Source of the DNA: Saururus chinensis
Taxonomy: Eukaryota; Streptophyta; Magnoliopsida; Piperales; Saururaceae
Length of the DNA stretch: 64,000 nucleotides
Direction of reading: 5' to 3'
NCBI GenBank assembly: GCA_035235625.1
Contig: CP141143.1
Coordinates: 34,767,178-34,831,177, forward strand
Shown piece after piece: positions 55,760-64,000 of this stretch; within the stretch, counting starts at the first letter, position 1, and the number at the start of each line of letters is the position of its first letter. The notes beneath the pieces were generated by a model. The model did not search any database. It worked only from the letters and a program-made list of their open reading frames with translations, and was not told the origin of the DNA. The position numbers and the translations under genes were made by a program.

Positions 55760-57370
55760 CTTTAAGAAATCAAAGCAAAGAAAATTATAAAAGAAGCAAA
55801 CTAACAAATTAGGGCACACAAATAAGCAAGTTATCAAGTGATTAAAGAAGAAAAAATACGCAAACATGGCAAAATTGAGAAATCAAACTTTGGCACAAGT
55901 TATCTAGTACTAGAAATCAAAATATAGAAAGATTAAGCAAAACAATAATGCATTAGCATGCAAAAATAGATGATATCATAGAGCAGACTCAATTTATCAA
56001 TGAAAACCTTCAGCTACACTTGTGAGTTTAATAGGCGTCTAATAACCAAGCGAATTACCACATTGCCCAGAGTCCTATTATCTATCGAAGATAAAGATTA
56101 TGAGATATGACCTCATTGCGCAAAAGTTTCTTATACAACAGAAACAATGAAAACTTAATTTCTATGTGCACTCAAAATTAATCAATCATCAAACCATAAA
56201 GCATGCAAACCACATTTGAACACACAACAATTTAACATGAAAACCCAAACTCGGGTAAAAAACCATGACAGTCCCAACAAGGACCAAATAAATGCACTAC
56301 TAGCAAGCAAAACAAATATATGACATAATCAAACCACCAACCTTTGTTTCTACTCTAACACAAACTCATTTTGTTTAAATCTCCGCAAATTTTTGTTGTT
56401 GCTAGCCTTTAAGTCTTCTCCTCAAACAAACTTTAATTTCTCCTTGCTTTGTCTTTGTCTTCATCTAGGCTTGAAGAAGCTCCTCTTTTTCTAATGACTT
56501 TGGCCTCTTGGTTCTTCAATCTCTCATTGAAGATTTTTTCCAACTACTCTCTAAAATTTCTGTGTAAAATCTCTTCTTTAGTTGTAGATCAACATCATGA
56601 ATTCACCATTGATCTTCTCTTCACACTCCTTTGTGAATTTTCAAGGAAAATAATAAAGAAAAGGTATATCATTTCTTCCCCAAATTTTTCTAGGTTTTAT
56701 TTTTTTCAATTTCATCACTTCTTATTCTTTATATAGGTCTTCAAAATGGTTTGACACTTTAGTTTTAGCAAGGAAATAAATCTAATCCAAAAAGGCTTTT
56801 TTAGGGCAACTAAAATTGCTAGCGATAAATCATTATGATCATCATCCACTATTTTTTGAACATACAACTCCTTGAGTGATCAATTTATCAGCAAATTGAT
56901 CGATAAACTCTCAGCTTTATTTTACAAATGACTAATTCAAGTGTTGATTGATTGTTTCTAGGGCCAATTAATCGATTCATCAATTTGTTTTAACTATTCA
57001 TCAGTAATCAATCAATTCAATCAATACATAACTCTAGCGATCGATCAATGATACTGTTTAATGATAGTTTTGTCATTTTTACCCTAAAACCTTTTGAAAC
57101 CTCTAAAACTTCTCTCAGTAATTTTAGTATGAATATGTGAACTGAATATGCTTCATAACCCAACAACATCCTTTAAGCTTCAGTCTCGATCTATAAGAAC
57201 ATGTCTGCTCCTATTTTTTAAGCCCATCAATTCAAAATATGACTCAACTACAACTACATCTAATTAGTATTATATACTTAAGGTTTCTGACATAATTTTG
57301 ATAAAGAAATTAGCCAATAAACTTAACATATGACACATATGTTCTCACACACTTATGTTATTACAGTGGG
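55760..57370 (-). mobile_element. Probable 5' LTR/leader region of the copia element
   Basis: Lies upstream of the gag fragment on the minus strand. A TATA-like 'ctatataaagaa' on the minus strand is at about 56740-56725. 56860-57350 resembles 30230-30810. LTR ends could not be fixed, and I did not see the usual tRNA-Met primer site. The frame at 56449-56736 is not a gene. Confidence 0.4.
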
Positions 57371-59221
57371 ATGGCTGACCAAGAATCACATGCAATGACA
57401 ATTTATACATCACAAACAATCATCATATATATGCAAGATTCATTTTAACATTGTGGTAGCCCTCAGGAGTCCAACCACCCTTATTGAAGTGCCCACACAA
57501 GGTCTCTAAGACTCAATAGCCATATCTAGGAGTCCAATCACCCTCACTAGACTATCATATACCATAACTCAACTTCATACTATTCCTGAACCCAACACCC
57601 AACTTTATCCATGCTATAAAGCAAAGGCCCATAAGGGCTCATTGACCCAAGTAGTTAAAATCTTGACTTCTAATAACATCAAAACCTTTGTATTGTATTG
57701 TGCTAGATCATTCATCTTTTTATGCTATGATCCATTTGAATCTATCTCCCAGGCCAGGGGAATGACTTTAACAAACAAACTCTTATTTTTAGAGAACCGA
57801 AGACCATGATCCTTTTTCATATCGTACCCTTCCTCTATGTGGCTAAAATGACTTACTTTTGGAGCTAACCAAACACTAGGATCCTTTGTCTTTTAGTCTC
57901 TAATGAAATGGTCAAGGGGTGTTTATCTATTACAAGGATTCATACATGCATAGGGTTTACTTAACCTAATATCATACAGATACATATTATTATATATTAT
58001 CACATCCATCATATGAGAAAATCATGTCATTATATAACTTATAAATAGCATATATTTCATCTAAAAATATGTTTGAATTCCATGAACTAATGCACCATAT
58101 CTTCAGTGTGGGTGTTGGTAACCACTGATGTCCCATTGATGCATCAAACCCTTACTGACAATGTAAAAGATTGTAGAAGCCCATCTCATAGACACCACAA
58201 CTGATGTGTCTACCAAATTGCTAGTGGCTAGATTAACACCGATGCAGCACAACGTGTTGGTGCTGGTACTACTCATCTTCCTCCATTTACCAACGTCATC
58301 ACCAACATGTTGATAGCCATGTCAATGATCAGGAGAAAAATGAACTCTATAGTGGTTCATCCAATGTTCTCATACATCAAACACAATTCTTACTTTATTT
58401 GAACCATTACCCTCGGTGTAAAACCATGATTTTTGTCATTTGATCATTGAGAATCGAAAATATTATCTTTTATTCTAAGCATGACATAATTCTCAAAAAA
58501 TAACTTTAGGATGTATTAAAAACATCGACAAGCATATGATATGATCAAATCATCTATTAAAACCATTAAGTAGTAACAAGGTTAAGAATCCAACCTTTTC
58601 TCAATAAAATACACTTGGTCTCTAGAATTCTATTTTTTTCTCTTCCTCCTTTGGACTTCGATGTGCCCTAAGTATCTCATTTTGACTAGAAGTCATATTC
58701 GGAAAAGGTTAGGGTCATAGGATATCAAAGGGTATTTATAGGAGAATAAAATAATTGAATTCTTATACATAACCGCATGTAATTGTTTCTTATGGCAGTT
58801 TTGAGCCCGTCAGCACATTTGTCACAATTCATTGCGGAACACCTTTTTTTGTTGCATTGATGGTCTTTACAAATACATTGTTTCCACATGTAAGCAAGTT
58901 GGTTTCACGTGTAAATATTTGACATTTAAAAAAATAACAATAATAATTTCATCACTGCTATTAAGGAAATTTTGAAGATGGATTTTGTTAGTCACATTGA
59001 CAAAATTCATCATTACAATAAAGTGCAAGTAGTTTGTTCAAGTTTGAATTTGTCAGTTATGTCCACAAAATAAGGTTAATAGTTATATTTTGTCACTTCA
59101 AGTGACAAATCAATCAAAAATAACAAAAAGTTGTGCACGAGACAAATGCCACATTGGCACCTTTGTGGCATGTTAGAAAACCATTCTAGTAACTATTTTT
59201 CTCTCATCTCTAGTTTTATAA
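57371..59221. other. Repeat-like sequence, no gene seen
   Basis: 57460-57660 has repeated 'caggagtccaaccaccctta' phrases as in gypsy LTRs. 58090-58450 has many 'caccgatg' and 'gtgttgg' words and 58780-59190 has 'gtcac'/'gtgac' words, which may be subterminal repeats of a DNA transposon. I could not find ends. Confidence 0.3.
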
Positions 59222-59509
59222 ATATTTTAAGGGAAAATTATTTAAATAATAATTACTAAAATAACCTACTTTGGGAAATATTTCCCATAGTGGTGTTGAT
59301 TTTTTCCACATAGGCGCCAGCCAAGCACTGGTGCCTGCATGGCTTTTTTTTTAAAATTTTAATTGTTTTTGTCCTTTGGAAGGACAAAATCATCGTTAAG
59401 TTAATTTCATCCTTTCCAATGACGAAATCATAATTCATTACTAAGATTTCGTCTTTCTAAAGGAGGAAATCTAATTTCGTCCTTTAGAAGGACGAAATCT
59501 AACTTAACA

Positions 59510-59646
59510 TTTCGTGAGGGTGGCCCCCACCGCAAACCGAATGATGTAAACTCTGCCCACCACCGCGTGCATCATGTATGCCTTGCCGGATGAGTTGATC
59601 GACTCTAGCAGTCTCTTGTTGAGCTCATTCACCTCCTCTTCCCCAG
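59510..59646 (-). pseudogene. Aromatic-L-amino-acid (tyrosine/tryptophan) decarboxylase fragment
   Basis: Reads EEEVNELNKRLLESINSSG, then KAYMMHAVVGRVYIIRFAVG, then ATLT. This is the conserved C-terminal block of plant group II pyridoxal-phosphate decarboxylases (tyrosine/DOPA and tryptophan decarboxylases: 'N.LLE.IN.SGK.YMTHAVVGG.Y.IR.A.GATLTE'). About 46 residues remain of roughly 500, without the catalytic lysine region. The frame upstream (59800-59650) shows no family features. Captured by the MULE; not functional alone. Confidence 0.82.
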
Positions 59647-59927
59647 CCTTGCCCACGGACCACATTATAGAGCTCTCAGGTTCCAAGAGGAGCACTTGCA
59701 ACCCTTGAGCTTGAGTGGCTATGCTCCTCAAGTGAAGACATAAATCTTGCATTTGAAAGGTGGGTGAATGAAACCTCGAAGAGAGCAGAAAGTATCCCAA
59801 ATACTGTGTCCTCTCCCATCTTCCCGAGCTACTCCTTCCACCTGAGTTTTCAGCACATGGCTATATTAACTTAAAACAAGATGACAAAGCATAGGAGATG
59901 ATGTATATTGTTTGCACCAGAACATAC

Positions 59928-60092
59928 TTGGTATGCTGATGTGCTGAACCCGAACTGGAAGCCATGAGGAAAGTCATTTCTGCTAGCAAATGAGCACATG
60001 CAGATCTCTACTGACAATACAAGGAGTGACAAACAGAAAATAGGGAGAATGTTTTGAGAAATAGCCATTTCTTTTATGTTCCTGCACATCAA
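59928..60092 (-). pseudogene. GH1 beta-glucosidase exon 1 fragment
   Basis: Encodes a signal peptide (hydrophobic 'ILPIFCLSLLVLSVEICMC'), then FASRNDFPHGFQFGFSTSAYQ, the start of family 1 glycosidases ('FP.GF.FG..TSAYQ'). A donor site caa|gtatgt at 59928/59927 comes exactly after TSAYQ, where the first intron of plant GH1 genes lies. So a complete first exon with its boundary was captured, not a processed copy. Either ATG at 60092 or 60068 may be the start. No other GH1 exon follows. Confidence 0.82.
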
Positions 60093-60640
60093 GACGTTAA
60101 CATAAAGAGCCAGCTAGCCTTTTGACAGAACAGGAGAAGATAGAGGGTGAGAATAAACTAATTATCCTTTCCGATGATTGCATTTACTTAGTTATATACT
60201 AGTTGATGCAATTTTTTATTTTAGTGGAAAGGAACCGACCGGAGGAGACTAGGGAGTCTTCAGTGGGTAGAAGCAGAGATAGAGGTGGGCTTGACCACAT
60301 TGCAAACGTGAAAGTGCAAGCAACGCGTCAACAAAGGATACAGAGTAATTTAGTTGTGAACTGTGGTTGGTAGAGTTTACACGATCTGGTTTGACCCTCA
60401 AGAGACAAAATCAAATTTCATCCTTTAGAAGGAAGAAACCTTACCACAAATTGCGATTTTGTCGTTGGGAAGGACAAAATCAACTTAATGATGATTTCGT
60501 CCTTAAAAAAAAGCCACACAAGCGTCAGCGCTTGGTTGGTGCCTACATGGTAAAAATCAATACCAGTTTGGGAAATATTTCCCAAAGTGGGTTATTTTGG
60601 TAATTATTTCTTTTTTAATTATTATTTAAATAATTTTCCC

Positions 60641-60954
60641 TAATTTTAATAAATGTTTATTCAATAAATTACCCAAGGTAATATTGCAATTTACATTTTA
60701 AATGGAGTGCATTTTCACATCTGAACAAATCAAACACCCGATGAGTTATTGTGTGGTAAAAAGCTTAGAGCTAAATATTTGAAAGGAATTGTTACATTCT
60801 CATATATAGAGAAAATTAAGAAAATTTGATGGTAAAAGTGACATTGGTATACTTTTGAGATATGCCACCACTAATAGAGCTTACAAAGCATATAATCTAA
60901 TAATAAAACTATAATAGAATTGTATAATGTTATGATTGATGATGTTTTGACACC
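60641..60954. other. Spacer between MULE-2 and the Harbinger remnant
   Basis: AT-rich; I see nothing in it. Confidence 0.5.
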
Positions 60955-61401
60955 TTAGAGCATCTCCAATGGCATATGCCTTTCGGCTTCTATCGTGTCC
61001 CCTTTGAAGTCCCACTTGGGACTACACACTCCAATGGGAGGTGGCCATATCTCATGTGGATATGGTGCCCCAAATTACATGTGTTACAACTGACACCTCT
61101 CCTTGTCGGATGTTTTTTATTTTACTTTTTCACATTGCATCATTTCAATTATCATTTTTCACCGATGACCGTTGTTTTTTTGTGTGTGTGTTTTTTCCTT
61201 TCACCTCTCTTCATCTATAAAAAATCACCTCCTCTACTTCTATTTCTCATTCATCTCACGTATTATTCTTTTTCATTTTAAACTCTTCTTTTGCTAATTT
61301 TTCTCCAACATTCTTCCACTCCTAGATTCCCCATACACTCAATTATTTGATGATGATTTTGGAATGAAAGTGCCCTAAGTTCCACAAAAAAAACTTTTGT
61401 T

Positions 61402-62344
61402 TGAGGTGCCAATTGCAACTTAGAAGAAGATGTTGTTCTTATAAGTGCATGGCTCATGAATATTAACATGGATGTGATGCATGGAAATGAGCACAAAGAA
61501 GAAGCCTTTTTGAACCGAGTGACAGAATACTATTATGCCAATAAGCAATTCAAGATTGGCTCTTTATCCAAGATGCTAAAACAACATTGGGTTAAGATTC
61601 AAGCAAGTGCAATCAAATTTTGTAGATGTATTGCATCTATAAATTCTAGAAACCAAAGTGGCACAAGTGAACAAGACAAGGTAAGGTCATTTTTATAAAT
61701 GTTAAATAAATAAGATTATTAGACTATCTTCTCTAAAGGAAAAAATATATAAATAATATTGGAAAAATAATTACCTAAATAATGCAGAGAAAAAACTATT
61801 TCCTATAATAGTGTTCTTTTCGCCATGTAGGCACTAGCACTTGGATGTATTTTATTTAATTTTTTATGAGTTTTGTCCTTTGGAAGGATGAAATTTATTT
61901 TACATATATTTTGTCTTTCTAAATGACAAAATTAATAGTATTATTGCAGGCTAGCATTATGGGTAAATATATTGATTTCGTCATTTAGAATGGCGAAATT
62001 AGTACAATGTGGGCAAGTGTACTGATTTCGTCTTTTAGAAGGGTAAAAACTGTGTAAAATGCTAAAGGGCAAAACTCATGATTTTTTTTTAAAGAAAGCT
62101 ACATAGGCGCGAGTACCAGACTAATTGATGCCTATGTGGCGAAAAGGTACACCATATTGGGAATTTTCTCTCTTTGTTATTTGAGTAATTATTATTTTTT
62201 AATATTTTTTTTATTTTTTTTCTTCTCTAAATTTAATTGAGATATATTAATTTTTAGATTATATATGCAAAGAAAATATATGAAGAATTATATGGATCAA
62301 AATTCAACTTAGAGTATGCTTGGAATTGGTTGAGACATCAATAG
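61402..62344 (+). pseudogene. PIF/Harbinger ORF1 (Myb/SANT-like, 'GST T3-like') remnant, two exons
   Basis: Exon 1 to 61680 reads LEEDVVLISAWLMNINMDVM, then GNEHKEEAFLNRVTEYYYAN and 'KMLKQHWVKIQASAIKFCRC', the trihelix/Myb-like region of Harbinger ORF1 proteins, which partner with the transposase in DNA binding and nuclear import. Donor aag|gtaagg at 61680/61681 and acceptor tttttag|att at 62257/62258 join in phase. Exon 2 reads IIYAKKIYEELYGSKFNLEY, then AWNWLRHQ and a stop at 62342-62344, matching 'W..L...P.W'. The N-terminus is preceded by a stop near 61400 and no good ATG is in frame before 61450, so it is likely a remnant. Confidence 0.72.
61738..62221. mobile_element. MULE-derived small element (MULE-3), 484 bp, in the ORF1 intron
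   Basis: Flanked by a perfect 10-bp duplication CTTCTCTAAA (61728-61737 and 62222-62231). Degenerate inverted ends ggaaaaaatatataaataat and ttattattttttaatatttt. Inner blocks 'gccatgtaggcactagcac' and 'gatgcctatgtggc' correspond to the other MULEs here, with 'tttcgtcatttagaatggcga' type motifs. It sits between donor and acceptor of the intron, so splicing could have been kept. Confidence 0.83.
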
Positions 62345-63411
62345 ACATGAAGGCACCTTCTAAAAGATCAAAAACTTCTTTTGTCGACTGCTCCTTATCT
62401 TCTAAGCTATCCTCCCTGCAAACCTCCCCACATTGATATGTATGATCCACTTCGAAGAAAGGCCGAGATGCTCTTAGGATGACGATACATAAGAAGCAAG
62501 GAGACGAAATTGAATACAAATAAATGGTTTTAAGCAAAAAAATGTAATGCTTTTATAAAATGCAATTGAATGCAACTTAAGCTCAATCTATTTATAAAAG
62601 AAAAAGAAAGGAAGGATGTGATCTTACTTTGACCTCATGGGCTAATATGGTATCTTCACATTGTGAAGCCATATAGAAATGAAGGGTCCTCTGATGGTCC
62701 TCTACTATGAGAAAGTTAAATAGAACTTCCTAGGCCAAACAATGAAGATACAAATCAACTTATTCAGTTTTAATATTCAATGGATGAACTAATTAAGGTA
62801 GGAAAAGTAAATGCTAAACATGTAGCCCAAAAGGAGCACATGGAGACGACATAGAATAAGGACCTTTTATATTTGAAAATTTTAGTTATGTTTCCAAAAC
62901 TACCCCTATAATTTTTAATATGTTTGTTTTGACTTTTGAGCTCCAATTAATCAAGCTAATGAGAGCTAGGATTTCGTTGCTTCTTCATACTATCACATAA
63001 AAGTATGAAAGATAACCCACCAGGATGGCCACATTAGCGTCAAAAGAAGCCCACACATACACGCTAAGGGAGATGGGAACCATTGAAGGATTTTACATGC
63101 ATCTCTATGTGAGGGTCCCATTGTGCCTTCCTCCAAGCCATGTCCATCATAGTACTTGCTACATCCCAAAAGATAAGTATCTTTCAAAGAACAGAGTTAT
63201 AACTTATTAATCTCAAATGAGTTTCATACGCAATACATAATGTATGTTGAAATATATTTTCTTTTGAAAGGGGTATATGCATAATTTGTAACTTATAAAT
63301 AATATTTTCTTATTAGTTTATCGGTTACTAGACATGATTCATATACAAATCTCTTATAAATCAAATTCACCAAATATGTATTATCAAATATAAAAGTGAT
63401 TGATTAATGAA
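62345..63411. other. No gene seen
   Basis: About 1 kb with no recognisable coding or repeat structure beyond short chance frames. Confidence 0.4.
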
Positions 63412-64000
63412 GGGAAAATTTTTTAAATAATAATTTAAAAAATATTTACCAAATCAAACCACTTTTAGAAATATTTCCCAAAGTGGTGTTGCTTTTTGCC
63501 ACGTAGGCGCTAGCCAAGCAGCTGGCGCTTGCGTGGCTTTTTTTAAGGACAAAATTAGGTTTAAGGTGATTTTGTTATTCTAAAGGACAAAATCAATTTA
63601 TCGGTTTATAACACTTAACCCGATTTCGTTCTTTAGAATTCGTCCTTCTAAACAACGAAATCACACCACTTAATGAATTCAACACATCGGGTTGACCACC
63701 TAAACTAATTTTGTCCTTTTAAAGGACGAAATCATCTTCTTTTAACTCTAATGCCTCTGCCTCCAGTCCTTTTCTGTCTGCCTCCGGTTTGCTCCTCTTT
63801 CGTGCTTCAAAAGGCAGTCCTCCGCCTCCGGTTCCCATCATCTGCCCCGCCACTATGTTTGTTGGTCGTCTAATTTGAGTACCGCCAACTAGATCCCATC
63901 CTCTGCCAGCCGTGCACAGTTTAGATCCCGTCCTCCACTAGCCACGCACAGTTTAGATCCCATCCTCCGCCATCATATTTGAGTGCTTTCCCTAATTTTA
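63412..64000. mobile_element. MULE (MULE-4), left part, cut by the window end
   Basis: Starts gggaaaattttttaaataat, then tttagaaatatttcccaaag (63465), 'gcgctagccaagcagctggc' (63507), and repeated 'cgtccttctaaacaacgaaa' motifs. From 63750 a C- and T-rich segment with 'ctgcctccg' words parallels 5340-5480 of MULE-1. No right end is in the window, so the duplication cannot be checked. Confidence 0.72.

Larger units (their letters stand above)
59231..60640. mobile_element. Pack-MULE (MULE-2), 1.41 kb, carrying two host gene fragments
   Basis: Terminal inverted repeats: left gggaaaattatttaaataat (59231), right attatttaaataattttccc (to 60640). The inner parts are inverted too: tttgggaaatatttccca (59271) versus tttgggaaatatttcccaaa (about 60567), and 'ggcgccagccaagcactggt' versus its inverse near 60525. 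Flanks atattttaa (59222-59230) and taattttaa (60641-60649) agree at 7 of 9 bases, so the 9-bp duplication has drifted. Inside are a piece of an aromatic amino acid decarboxylase gene and exon 1 of a beta-glucosidase gene, both on the minus strand. A Mutator-like element with captured gene parts and no transposase is a Pack-MULE. Confidence 0.83.
60958..62344 (+). mobile_element. PIF/Harbinger-like element, 5' part with ORF1
   Basis: Preceded by tta (60955-60957), the 3-bp target of PIF/Harbinger, then gagcatctccaatggcata, a terminal motif common in dicot members. ORF1 lies 440 bp inside. No opposite end (an inverted 'ccattggagatgctc') was found to 63411 and no DDE transposase ORF is present, so the 3' part is lost. 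MULE-3 is inserted in its ORF1 intron. Confidence 0.65.

Noticed and set aside
58090..59190. Possible CACTA (En/Spm) element suggested by repeated short words
   Set aside because: No CACTA ends and no 3-bp duplication could be found.

Overview
The window is nuclear DNA of a flowering plant. The evidence is AT-rich, repeat-dense sequence, a spliced plastid-targeted delta-aminolevulinate dehydratase gene of the magnesium-dependent plant type, a plant-type Helitron that encodes an RPA1-like protein, large LTRs of gypsy/chromovirus character, and Mutator-like (MULE) and PIF/Harbinger elements. I cannot name the species. I saw no rRNA, tRNA or CRISPR.

Layout. 1-29940: very long LTRs of one gypsy-like family in opposite orientations. 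A fragment lies at 1-260. A near-complete minus-strand LTR lies at 261-6718 and is split by a 1.6-kb MULE with a perfect 9-bp target duplication. A 5'-truncated plus-strand LTR lies at 6719-8142 and resumes at 28680-29940. The gap in it (8143-28679) is one 20.5-kb Helitron. Its 3' hairpin plus CTAG terminus and its A|T insertion point can be read directly, and removing it restores a short tandem repeat of the host LTR. Read on the minus strand, the Helitron carries a duplicated 5' end, long non-coding sequence, a broken F-box-associated-like gene, a decayed Rep/helicase gene and a decayed RPA1-like gene.

29941-33250: copia-like repeat sequence. 33254-41240: the one intact gene, HEMB (ALAD), on the minus strand. 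It has 12 coding exons that join in frame into 428 codons, a 5'UTR intron, and a 3.4-kb last intron with a copia-like LTR and a 103-bp tandem repeat.

41280-58700: nested retroelement remnants. They include a 3.8-kb LTR with a (TA)36 tract, a gypsy integrase tail with its 3' LTR, a 3.38-kb solo LTR (5-bp duplication CCTTT), a 1.42-kb solo LTR (5-bp duplication ATCTC), a duplicated 0.7-kb segment, and a copia gag pseudogene. 59231-64000: a cluster of MULEs. One is a Pack-MULE that carries fragments of an aromatic amino acid decarboxylase gene and a GH1 beta-glucosidase gene. Another sits in the intron of a PIF/Harbinger ORF1 gene. A third is cut by the window end.

Apart from HEMB, all protein-coding signals belong to transposons or to host gene fragments they captured. 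The most notable structures are the giant Helitron, with its gene capture and doubled 5' terminus, and the Pack-MULE.
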